Below, piece after piece: positions 1 to 7,298 of a DNA stretch of 57,352 nucleotides (position 1 is the first letter of the stretch; the number at the start of each line of letters is the position of its first letter). The notes under the pieces were generated by a model. That model saw nothing but the letters and a program-made list of their open reading frames with translations. It ran no database searches and was not told where the DNA came from. This DNA comes from DASWED01 sp036394995 (GTDB lineage Bacteria > Actinomycetota > UBA4738 > JACQTL01), in assembly GCA_036394995.1 (NCBI GenBank), contig DASWED010000040.1, positions 1 through 57,352 on the forward strand. The letters are read 5' to 3'. A program made the position numbers and the translations under genes.

Positions 1-203
1 GCTTGCGCCGCTGCACTCGGTCCTCCATCGCGTCCCCTTCCCGGGTGTGTACCACCCTGGTCGAGGAGGGTGCCAGCGGAGGACCTGGACGTGTGGGATT
101 TCCCGGCGGTCAAAGCGGGCGGAAGGTCAGACGCAACCCAGCCTAGGGACATCGGAGGTGGGTCGGACCAAAGCGTCAGCGCGGAGGGCTGTTGTCAACG
201 GTC

Positions 204-243
204 GAGAATTGACCCCCTGAGGACGGCCCGAGAATTGACCCCC
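204..243 (-). repeat. IS21 subterminal direct repeats
   Basis: Two copies of the 14-mer GAGAATTGACCCCC lie at 204-217 and 230-243, 26 bp apart, just outside the istB stop codon. Multiple short terminal repeats of this kind bind the IstA transposase in IS21-family elements. Confidence 0.75.
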
Positions 244-244
244 C

Positions 245-960
245 TCAGACACGTTCGGCGGCAGGCCTCACCATCCTTCCCATGTCTCGGTCCTTGAGCC
301 GGTAGCTGTCCCCGCGCAGCGAGAGGACCTCGGCGTGATACACCAGCCGGTCGACCATGGCCGCGGCCACCACGGCATCGCCGAAGATCTCGCCCCACGC
401 GGAGAACGGCTTGTTCGACGTCACCACCAGCGAGGCCCTCTCGTAGCGGGAGGACACCAGCATGAACATGAGGTTGGCGGCCTCAGGGTCGAACGGGATG
501 TAGCCGATCTCATCGACCACTACGAGGGGGAAGCGTCGAAGGCGACGGAGCTCCTCCTCCAAGCGACCCTGGCGATGGGCGTCTCCGAGACGGGCCACCC
601 ACTCGGTGGCCGTGGCGAAGGCCACGCGGTGCCCGGCGAGGCAGGCCCGGATGCCGTCGGCGATCGACAGGTGGGTCTTGCCGGTCCCCGGCGGCCCCAG
701 GAACACCACGTTGCCGGCCTCGGAGAGGAAATCCAGCTGGGCGAGGTGGGCGAGGACCTGGCGGGAGACCGACTTCTGGAAGCTGAAGTCGAACTCAGTC
801 GAGGGACTTGCGGGCGGGGAACCGGGCCGCCCGGATGCGGGCCTCCCCACCGTGGGCCGACCGGGCCAGGTGCTCCGTGGCGAGCAGTTCCTCGGCGAAC
901 CGCTCGTAACTCCCACAGTTCACGTACTGCACCGGGGTCAGGTCCTTCCCCCGGAGCTTC
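245..960 (-). pseudogene. istB: IS21 helper ATPase IstB, frameshifted and 5'-truncated
   Basis: IstB is the AAA+ helper ATPase of IS21 transposition. The main part carries the Walker A motif GPPGTGKT, a Walker B-like stretch LVVVDEIGY and the family signature around TSNKPFSAWGE. The preceding segment, HGGEARIRAARFPARKSLD, is the usual IstB lead-in but lies in another reading frame, which stops with TGA. Removing one T near 798 would restore the expected KSLDEFDFSFQ. So there is a single-base insertion inside the gene. The extreme N-terminus is missing or replaced. Non-functional unless the frameshift is a sequence error. Confidence 0.85.
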
Positions 961-984
961 TTGATCGTCAGTCGCGAAGACCGG

Positions 985-1643
985 GTCCGATATCCCTCGG
1001 ATGACCAGCAGTCTCGGGTTGTACGACACGGACTGACGGGCTCTGTGGACCGCTCGGCGACCCCCATCGATTCCATGTCAACGGCGATCGCGTCCGAGTA
1101 CTCCCTCTCTCGGACCAGCCGGCGCTGCTCCTCATGAGTCGGATCCCCATAGACCTTCTCGCCCCCAACTAGGGGACCCACGATGACTCCCGGAGGACCT
1201 CGCTCTTCAGGAGGCTGAATCGCGATACTGTCCCGCCAAGAGTCGTCATTCTTCGCCGGGAATACACAGGTGCCGTGAAGGCTGACGGAGGGCGGATCAT
1301 ACGGCGCATGACGCGGTTGATCTCCCTCTTCTATCCTCAGACTTCTGAAATCAGCGTAGTGGAGGTAGTCAGGCACGACGGTATCGCCCAGTGCCACCCC
1401 TTCACGCCCCACAATTCCTCCAGCGATCCCCACCACCAAGACGACCTCGGGACGGAAGTCCTCGACCAAGTCTCTCGTCGTCAGGGCTGAAGCCACGTTG
1501 CCGCGTGCCTCGGACTTCGCCAGCACCAGCTCATACGAGTCGAGGTCGTTCGTGTAGTACCCGGACCCGGGTACCTGATGTTCTGCGCCCAGGGCCTCTC
1601 TCGCGGCATCGAACTCCAGCTGCAGGACCGTCACGACCCCCAT
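985..1643 (-). pseudogene. MTA/SAH nucleosidase-like phosphorylase domain, frameshifted and 3'-truncated
   Basis: The reading frame from ATG 1643 resembles the PNP_UDP (5'-methylthioadenosine/S-adenosylhomocysteine nucleosidase) fold. It has the glycine-rich VLVVGIAGGI segment, then GDTVVPDYLHYADF, and the nucleoside-binding signature VDMESMGVAE. After that the frame becomes nonsense, while the expected continuation (SVSYNPRLLVIRGISD) sits in the neighbouring frame. One missing G near 1052-1055 explains this. The continuation then runs into IstB-like sequence at about 985, so the C-terminus is lost. Such domains also occur as stand-alone effectors in defence-type proteins, but nothing here shows that role. 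Confidence 0.7.
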
Positions 1644-1930
1644 CCCCGCTGTCCCCCGTCTTCCGATGTGGTCCACGGCCCCTCCGGCGAGTTGTCGAAC
1701 TCTCCCGCGCGAGCATACGTGCACGCGGCGGGATCCCTTCGGGGACCGTGGCGTGCTCGCGGCGCTCGACTCCTCACGCCAACACATTACCGAGGGGGTG
1801 TGACACAGACTGGCTCGAAGGGCGCAGGAAGGCCTCCGATGAGCGAACTTGGGGCCAAAGTTGGGCCAAAGTTAGGGCGGCCTCCATACCCGGAAGCCGC
1901 CCCTCATACCTTCTGACCTGGAGTTTCGTC

Positions 1931-1974
1931 CGTCGCGGGGGCAGGATTTGAACCTGCGACCTCTGCGTTATGAG
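1931..1974 (-). repeat. distal attachment site (partial tRNA-fMet 3' half)
   Basis: Positions 1931-1965 are identical to 6297-6331. After a single mismatch (C at 1966 versus G at 6332), eight more bases match, including the CAT anticodon on the minus strand. Similarity then stops, so no D-arm or 5' acceptor strand exists and this is not a tRNA gene. It is best read as the distal att copy left by site-specific integration. Confidence 0.75.
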
Positions 1975-2084
1975 TCAGGCAGTTCCGGGCCCTGTGAGGT
2001 CGTTTGCGCTGGTCACAGACCATATCACGTCGCCTGAGATCGTGTGAGATCGGCTCCGTCGGGCAAAAGTTTGGCCAAAGATGC

Positions 2085-2102
2085 TACAGTATGTGTACAC
2101 AT
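2085..2102 (+). promoter_or_regulatory. vapB promoter and operator palindrome
   Basis: A -10-like TACAGT (2085-2090) lies 10 nt before the antitoxin ATG, so the transcript is leaderless or nearly so. A perfect 12-bp palindrome, ATGTGTACACAT (2091-2102), spans the probable transcription start and the first two bases of the start codon. That is where the antitoxin or toxin-antitoxin complex would bind for autorepression, as in other type II systems. Binding is inferred, not shown. Confidence 0.55.
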
Positions 2103-2379
2103 GGAACCCAAGCGGGTGGGCGTCCGAGAGCTCCGCCAGAACCTCTCGAAGTACCTCCGTCGGGTGGCCCAGGGCGAGCGTCTCAAGGTGACCGAGCGAG
2201 GCAAGCCTGTGGCGGTGCTGGGTCCGGTGGACGAATCCGGCTCCGCCCTCCGCCGCTTGGTGGCCTCGGGCCGGGCGACGCCTCCTCAGGGCGATCTCCT
2301 CGACCTCGCCCCGCCGACGGGACCGGTGAGCAGGAGGGGGACCAAGGCTCTGGAAGAGCTCCGCGAGGAACGCCTGTAG
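2101..2379 (+). CDS. type II antitoxin, Phd/YefM-VapB type
   Basis: This 92-residue protein begins with the typical Phd/YefM DNA-binding pattern VGVRELRQNLSKYLRRV followed by GERLKVTERGKPVAVL. The C-terminal third is charged and low in structure, as expected for the toxin-neutralising tail. I chose ATG 2101 rather than an upstream start because a -10 box and a palindromic operator lie directly before it and homologues start just before VGVREL. The toxin gene follows after 3 nt, so the pair is surely one operon. It lies within the tRNA-integrated element, where it may stabilise the element. Confidence 0.85.
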   Translation: MEPKRVGVRELRQNLSKYLRRVAQGERLKVTERGKPVAVLGPVDESGSALRRLVASGRATPPQGDLLDLAPPTGPVSRRGTKALEELREERL

Positions 2380-2382
2380 CCC

Positions 2383-2781
2383 GTGGCCGCTGGTCTCCTG
2401 TACTTGGACTCCTGGGCCATCGTCAAGCTCGTCGTGCCCGAGCCGGAGACGAAGGCCCTCCGCGAGCTCCTGCGGTCGTGGCCGGAGCGGGTGTCGAGCG
2501 TGGTGGCCCGGATCGAAGTGGAGCGGGCGGCCAGACGGATCGGAGCTGGAGGGGTCCGAAGAGCACGGACCGTGCTATCGAGGGTCGCGCTCATCGAGCT
2601 CGATGACGACGTGGTTCGAACTGCCGCCGCACTCGAGCCGCCCGCTCTCCGGACCCTCGACGCCATCCATCTCGCAACCGCCCTCTCCCTCGGTGAGGAC
2701 CTCGGAGCCCTGTGCGCCTACGACGCTCGGCTCGGCGAAGCCGCCGTCTCGAAGACCATGGAGGTGTTCTCGCCCGCCTGA
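2383..2781 (+). CDS. vapC: PIN-domain toxin ribonuclease, VapC type
   Basis: A 132-residue PIN-domain protein starting with GTG. The acidic metal-binding residues are recognisable: Asp in YLDSW (residue 9), Glu in ARIEVER (about 45), Asp in RTLDAIHLATA (about 97) and Asp in YDARLG (about 115). VapC toxins are Mg-dependent endoribonucleases that usually cut tRNA or rRNA and are held inactive by the antitoxin encoded just upstream. Length is normal for the family and the frame is intact, unlike the neighbouring genes of the element. The RNA target cannot be told from the sequence. Confidence 0.88.
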   Translation: MAAGLLYLDSWAIVKLVVPEPETKALRELLRSWPERVSSVVARIEVERAARRIGAGGVRRARTVLSRVALIELDDDVVRTAAALEPPALRTLDAIHLATALSLGEDLGALCAYDARLGEAAVSKTMEVFSPA

Positions 2782-2997
2782 CCGCTTTGCTTCCTGGGGA
2801 CGTGACCGTGCGAGCGTGCAGTCTCAAGAGAAAGCAGTGTTCCAAGCTCAAGAATCGTCCCGGCGAGGCCTCGCGCAGAAGCGCTGCTCGTCCGGAAGTC
2901 TCCGAGATGCAGCCGCCCGCTGCTCGGGGAGTATCGGCAGCCCGGCTGCCCAAAACAGGATAGGGCGGGAGCTCGGGTTCTCCCGCCTATCGTCGGT

Positions 2998-4001
2998 TCA
3001 CGTCCGGTCGGAAACGGATCGGACGACCCCCGAAGCGAGGTAGACCGCGTAGCCAACGACGGTACCCGGCGCGGCGTGGAGCTCGGCCTCGGTCGGGTCG
3101 ACAACGACGTACTGCTCACCCAGCAACTGGGAGGTGTTGGGGTCGAAGATCAGCTCGTGACGGAGCCCGGCGTGGGTGTACGCCACGGCCAGCCCAGGAC
3201 GCCCAGCCGCATCCTTGACAGCCCCGTCGTACTTGGCGCCCGGAATCTTCGCCGCAGCCTGATACAGAGCCGAGCGGACCGCCGGCGGCGCGTAGGTCTC
3301 CCGGAGCAGATCGCCGATGATCGTGAACGTCTCCCAGTCGCCCGGAGGACCCCCTTCGATCTTCCGGGCTTCGATCATGCTCAGGAGCTCCGAGGGATCA
3401 GTGGGGAGGTTCGCCAGATCCAGGAAGTGGAGCTTCCCGGGGCCGTAGGTCTCGTCCATGTTGTCCCTGAGGTCCGGCGACCCCGCCGCGAGCCACGCTT
3501 GGCGGTCCTGCTCCGAGAAGAACGTGGGCGGACCTGAGGTCTGCAGGATCCGGCCAGAGCCGTCCGGCCGATCCAAACCTCACGCTCGAACGGGACGAGG
3601 GCCCACCCTCCCGGACGATCGGTGCCTGCCGCATTGAACCCGCTGAGATAGACGGACCTGCTCTTCGTGTAGACGTACTCCCCTGCCGCCGGTGTTCCGC
3701 CGGGCTGGGACGCTGCGGCCACCCCGGCCGCCCGTTGCAGGGCCGCAGCGGCGGCCGGCTCGGCGCCGCCGGGTCCGCCACCGGGGAGCACCATCGGGAG
3801 AACCACGGCCAGCGCCACCGCGGCCGCAATCGTCGCCCCGACCGAGACCCTGCGCCACACCCAGACCCGATCTCGTGAGGGAGGCGGTGGGGAGGGCCTC
3901 GAGAGCCGCTCCATCAGGGCGGCTCGCGATGCCTGAATCTCCGCAGGGCTCAGCTCGGGAACGTCCTCCCGAAACCGTCGCACCAGTTCCAGATCGTTCA
4001 T
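2998..4001 (-). pseudogene. CU044_5270-type membrane protein, sigma-factor partner, frameshifted
   Basis: The N-terminal part (from ATG 4001) has a short cytoplasmic region (LVRRFREDVPELSPAEI), a single membrane helix around VGATIAAAVALAVVLPMVL and then an extracellular YVYTKSRSVYL stretch. This is the layout of actinobacterial CU044_5270 proteins, which are encoded with ECF sigma factors and may act as atypical anti-sigma or sensor proteins. The frame breaks after EREVWIG near 3573. The continuation (DRPDGSGRILQ to the stop at 2998) is in the neighbouring frame, so one base is missing. The rest of the family, including the LLRETYAPPAVRSALYQAAA segment, is well preserved, which suggests a recent lesion or an assembly error. 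Confidence 0.75.
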
Positions 4002-4017
4002 CTCGTCCTCCTGAAGC

Positions 4018-4591
4018 TCAGTCCCCTCCATCCACTACTTGCCCGATCTCGCCCAGGCGTTTCCGGATGCGGCGGCGGGCGCGGAACAATCGGGACCGAA
4101 CGGTTCCGACAGGGACGCCCAGAGCACGGGCGATCTCCTCGTAGCTGAGGTCGGCCCACGCGTGCAGGAGGAGCACCTCTCTGTCGCGGTGCCTGAGCGA
4201 TGCGAGGGCCCGGGCCAGGGCCGGACCGAGGGCGCCGGCGTCGACTCGATCCTCGGCGGCCTCGAACCCGGGATCCGAAGCAGGGTCCACGCCCGAGCGA
4301 GCGTAAGCGAGGAGCTGCCGTCGCTCGGTTCGTCCGTGGTGGCGTAGCAGGTTCCCGGCTATCCCGAACAGCCATGGTCGGGCGCTCTCGTGGCTGGGGT
4401 TGAAGGATGACCGCCGCTCGAAGGCGACGGCGAAGGTCTCCTGAGCGAGGTCATCAGCCAGCATTGGGCCCGAGCCGGCGCGTGAGGTATCGGTGAACGA
4501 CGGCGAAGTGACGATCGAAGATGAGCGCGAACAGCCTCGGCTCATCGACCGAGGAGGTGAGAACCTCGGCATCCGTGAGGGTTCCCAGCAC
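4018..4591 (-). pseudogene. ECF RNA polymerase sigma factor, frameshifted in region 2
   Basis: Region 4 is intact and typical (LRHRDREVLLLHAWADLSYEEIA, then GVPVGTVRSRLFRARRRI). Region 2 is split. The start (GTG 4591, with the stretch EPRLFALIFDRHF) is in one frame up to RRLGPNAG, and LADDLAQETFAVAF continues in another. Deleting one base near 4465 would restore a normal join. The gene sits 16 bp upstream of the membrane partner, which also carries a frameshift, so the sigma/partner unit appears dead twice over. A downstream in-frame start exists in the second frame but would lack most of region 2. Confidence 0.75.
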
Positions 4592-5032
4592 CGCGCCCCT
4601 TCTTCCCTACCCATAGTTTCCCGACACGGGATCGACGGGTCCCTCCTCATATGGTGTTTCGATGAGGCGGTCGGAAGCCGCGAGGCCTATGCGCCCTTCC
4701 GGGCGACGAATCACGTCGGCGTCATTCCCCGAGAGAGGGCCAGCAGGGTGCCCAACCCAATCCCCTGGAAGGTCGCGTGGGCTTCCGGGTATCAGCCCGG
4801 TATCAGGGCCCGGATCGCCGCAGGCAGACGACCCACCGCTGGTCGCCCTCCCCAGAGACACCTGCACCTCGTAAGAAGGCGCTCCGGCTAACGTCCGCGG
4901 CGCCGGCGAGGGCTTCTACCGGCTTCTGGGTGGGACAAACCGGGCGATCCCACCCCCTCGAGCCGCCAGCGTCGCGCTTCTACCGAACCTTCTACCGGGC
5001 GGCGACCGGCACCGCCCGGGAAGGAGGGTGTC
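4592..5032. other. non-coding stretch upstream of the integrase
   Basis: No convincing gene is seen in these 441 bp. The last 120 bp contain three same-orientation copies of the core CTTCTACCG (within 4911-4921, 4976-4985 and 4989-4997). A good ribosome-binding site (GGAAGGAGG) precedes the integrase ATG. Confidence 0.6.
4911..4997 (+). repeat. short direct repeats near the integrase (possible arm-type sites)
   Basis: GGCTTCTACCG (4911-4921), GCTTCTACCG (4976-4985) and CTTCTACCG (4989-4997) share one core. The same 11-mer occurs inverted at 6254-6264, immediately after the integrase stop. Short repeats flanking an integrase gene between it and the att site are typical arm-binding or excisionase sites. 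This is an inference from position only. Confidence 0.45.
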
Positions 5033-6250
5033 ATGAAGGGCTACGTGGCGAAGAAGGGCAACCGCTGGTACGCGGTCATCTACGAAGGCATCGACCCGAT
5101 CACGGGCAGGGAACGACGGAGCTGGCGCCCCGCCGGCTGCGAGCGCGCGGACGCCGAGCGGCTCGCGGCCCGGCTGGTCGGTGAACGCGGGGGCGCGAAT
5201 GACGGTGCTCGCTCGCTCTCCTTCGGGGCGTTCCTGACCAGCCGGTGGCTGCCGGGCAAGCGGCTCGTCCTCGCCGCCAGCACCTACGCCGCCTACCGCC
5301 GCTACGTCGAGAACCGCATCGTCCCCGCACTGGGCCGGATCGGAATGCGGCGCCTGCGGGCGCACCACCTGGAGGCGTTCTACGACGGGCTGCTCCACCC
5401 GCGCGACGGGCGCGCCGCCCTCGCTCCCAAGACCGTGTACGAGATGCACCTGATCATCCGCGGCGCGCTCGGCGACGCCGTCCGCCGCGGGCTCGTCTCC
5501 CGCAACGTCGCCCTCGTCGCCCACGCCCCGCGCCTGCGGTCCATCCCCAAGGTCGAACAACGTTCCTGGACCGCCGAAGAGCTCCACGCCTTCCTGGGAG
5601 CCGCCGCCGGCCACCGGTTCTTCGCGGCCCTGTGGCTGGCAGCGTTCACCGGCATGCGTCGCAACGAAGTGCTCGGACTTCGATGGAAGGACTTCGACGA
5701 CAAGGCGGCCACCATCTCGATCAACCGCGGGCTGGTCGCCATCGACTATGAGGTGCACGAGACCCGTGGCAAGACAACCAACGCCCGTCGACGGATCGAC
5801 CTCGACCCGACCACGGTGAGCGTCCTCACGGCGTGGCGCCACTGGCAGCAAGCCGAGCAGCGCGCCGCCGACATCGAGACGGCGGGGTGGATGTTCACCG
5901 ACGGCGGAGGCGAACCCATCCATCCCCACGCCATCTCGCAGACCTTTGAGCGCATCGCCCGACGAGCCGGTGTGCCGGTCATCCGGCTGCATGACTTGCG
6001 CCACACCCACGGCACGCTGCTCATCGCCGCCGGTGTTCCTGTCAAGGTCGTCAGCGAGCGGCTCGGCCACGCCACTCCGAGCTTCACCATCGAGACCTAC
6101 CAGCACGTGCTGCCAGGAATGCAAGCCGACGCCGCCCGCGTCTTCGAACAGCTCGTCGCGCCCGGCGCGCTTCCCGACGACCAGCCGTCCGACCAGACGT
6201 CGGAGAAGTCGGAGAAGACCCGAGAGAAGCGCCGGAGGAAGACGGCCTGA
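5033..6250 (+). CDS. int: tyrosine-type site-specific integrase
   Basis: A full-length 405-residue integrase. The N-terminus (KGYVAKKGNRWYAVIYEG) is an AP2-like arm-binding domain. A SAM-like core-binding domain covers about 60-165. The catalytic domain shows Arg in FTGMRRNEVLGLRWKD (about 208), the HDLRH box (about 320-324), the second His in ERLGHA (about 345) and the nucleophilic Tyr in ETYQHV (about 355). It points toward the tRNA-fMet gene and ends 48 bp from that tRNA's 3' end, so it presumably catalyses recombination at that site. It is the best-preserved gene of the element and may still be active. The C-terminal tail is highly charged (KSEKTREKRRRK). Confidence 0.92.
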   Translation: MKGYVAKKGNRWYAVIYEGIDPITGRERRSWRPAGCERADAERLAARLVGERGGANDGARSLSFGAFLTSRWLPGKRLVLAASTYAAYRRYVENRIVPALGRIGMRRLRAHHLEAFYDGLLHPRDGRAALAPKTVYEMHLIIRGALGDAVRRGLVSRNVALVAHAPRLRSIPKVEQRSWTAEELHAFLGAAAGHRFFAALWLAAFTGMRRNEVLGLRWKDFDDKAATISINRGLVAIDYEVHETRGKTTNARRRIDLDPTTVSVLTAWRHWQQAEQRAADIETAGWMFTDGGGEPIHPHAISQTFERIARRAGVPVIRLHDLRHTHGTLLIAAGVPVKVVSERLGHATPSFTIETYQHVLPGMQADAARVFEQLVAPGALPDDQPSDQTSEKSEKTREKRRRKTA

Positions 6251-6263
6251 GCACGGTAGAAGC

Positions 6264-6289
6264 CCAGGCCGATCAGCTCCCTGGCCTGG
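6264..6289 (+). terminator. hairpin after the integrase gene
   Basis: CCAGGCC (6264-6270) and GGCCTGG (6283-6289) form a 7-bp stem with a 12-nt loop, between the integrase stop and the tRNA. There is no clear T-tract, so its role as a terminator is uncertain. Confidence 0.35.
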
Positions 6290-6298
6290 CCTCCTTCG

Positions 6299-6372
6299 TC
6301 GCGGGGGCAGGATTTGAACCTGCGACCTCTGGGTTATGAGCCCAGCGAGCTACCGGACTGCTCCACCCCGCA
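6299..6372 (-). tRNA. initiator tRNA-fMet (CAT)
   Basis: A 74-nt cloverleaf without encoded CCA, anticodon CAT. The anticodon stem is CTGGG/CCCAG with three consecutive G:C pairs next to the loop, and the D-arm has A11:U24; both are initiator hallmarks. The T-arm GGTTCAAATCC is canonical. The first base pair is T1 opposite G72, a weak wobble in place of the usual C1xA72 mismatch. Encoded bases after A73 are CGA, so CCA must be added by nucleotidyltransferase. The 3' half is shared with the distal repeat at 1931-1974 and serves as the integration site of the element. Confidence 0.92.
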
Positions 6373-6441
6373 GGGTCATGCTAGCAACCGCGTCCGGCCA
6401 CGCCAATCGCGCTGGGCGTCTCGGCCCGCTCCTGGAGGCCG

Positions 6442-7179
6442 TCAGCTGGCGGCGAACCACGCAACCCTGGTCGCCCGCACCGCTTTCCCGGTCAGCACGA
6501 TCGTGAACGTGTTGGCTTTCGTGTTCCTCTGGATCCACTGGATCGTGGTCGTCCCCCCCGGATGAGTGTGCAGTGAACAGAAGATCTTCGTCGAGGCCAT
6601 GACCGGGATCCCGGGGTCGACCAGCACCTGCTTCGCGTTCTTCGCGATCGTGGCGATCCCGGAGGTGGAGAACACGACGCGGCCGAAGGTCCGCAGGGCC
6701 ACGCCGTCGCCAGCCGCGCCTTCCGCATAGACCCCGATGCCGTCGGGCGCCTTCGCGATGCCACTGACGCCGATGCCGGATCCGGTCGGCGCGATCGCCC
6801 GCCCGCTCACGCCCACCCCCTCGATCGATCTCGACCAGCCGAACACGCCGAAATTGTGCCCCGACGTTCCGTTCGCCAGGCCCGCAACGCCGGCCGGCAC
6901 ACCCGTGGTCACGTCGGTCACTCCCGCGACCCCCACCGACCCGTCCCCGGTCGCGCGCCCGGTGAACACGTTCTCCTGCGCGACCGAGGACTCCACCACC
7001 GTCGGTCCGGTCCCGGTGACCGTGTCGCCGACGGTGACCGGATCGTGGTCCTCCGCGTGGGCGGGCCGGGCTCGGGCGACATCCGCGACGACGACCGCCG
7101 CCACGGCGGCGGCTCCCCCCGCCAGCATCGCCCGCCGCGATCTCAGCCGCGGCTCCTCGGGCAGGGTGGAATTCGCCAT
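6442..7179 (-). CDS. Tat-exported surface protein with glycine-rich repeats
   Basis: ATG 7179 follows GGAGGTGG and gives about 245 residues. A twin-arginine signal (RSRRAML, then a hydrophobic run ending at ARPAHAE) is clear, so the protein is exported in folded form. The middle contains short GVSG/GVAG/GVYA repeats with hydrophobic-glycine periodicity, as seen in beta-helical or tail-spike-like surface proteins of actinobacteria. The C-terminal end (TIQWIQRNTKANTFTIVLTGKAV) resembles a conserved beta-rich module. No catalytic motif is recognised. The gene stands alone between the tRNA and the UPF0182 gene. Function unknown. Confidence 0.7.
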   Translation of the reverse strand: MANSTLPEEPRLRSRRAMLAGGAAAVAAVVVADVARARPAHAEDHDPVTVGDTVTGTGPTVVESSVAQENVFTGRATGDGSVGVAGVTDVTTGVPAGVAGLANGTSGHNFGVFGWSRSIEGVGVSGRAIAPTGSGIGVSGIAKAPDGIGVYAEGAAGDGVALRTFGRVVFSTSGIATIAKNAKQVLVDPGIPVMASTKIFCSLHTHPGGTTTIQWIQRNTKANTFTIVLTGKAVRATRVAWFAAS

Positions 7180-7298
7180 GGGCCACCTCCTCGGCGTGCT
7201 CTGCGCCGAACGGATGGTGCGCTGCCGGCGAAGCCCGGTCAAACGGCCCGGTGCTCAGACGACCCCTTCCAGATGCGCCCGGGTGTCCCGGCGGGCGA

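Larger units (their letters stand above)
193..960 (-). mobile_element. IS21-family insertion sequence remnant
   Basis: One IS21-type terminus and most of an istB gene are visible. The terminus starts near 193 (TGTCAACG) and contains two copies of GAGAATTGACCCCC (204-217 and 230-243), the repeated subterminal motif expected at an IS21 end. No istA is found on the istB-proximal side, where it should lie (above about 960). That side is instead occupied by a nucleosidase gene fragment. The element is therefore truncated and cannot move on its own. The exact inner boundary (912-985) is an estimate from where protein similarity to IstB stops. Confidence 0.8.
1931..6340. mobile_element. small tRNA-fMet integrated element (about 4.4 kb)
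   Basis: A 35-bp exact direct repeat (1931-1965 and 6297-6331), extended by GTTATGAG after one mismatch, brackets this segment. The right copy is the 3' half of an intact initiator tRNA gene; the left copy lacks the tRNA 5' half. A tyrosine integrase gene ends 46 bp from the right copy, the usual arrangement when an element integrates into a tRNA 3' end and reconstitutes it. Between the two copies are a toxin-antitoxin pair, an ECF sigma/partner pair with frameshifts, and the integrase. No conjugation or replication gene is visible, so it is a minimal or reduced element. Confidence 0.75.

Noticed and set aside
245..960. A functional IS21 element with istA.
   Set aside because: No transposase frame is present on the expected side, and istB itself is frameshifted.
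1931..2003. A second tRNA-Met gene.
   Set aside because: Only the 3' half matches; there is no D-arm or 5' acceptor strand, so it is an attachment-site remnant.
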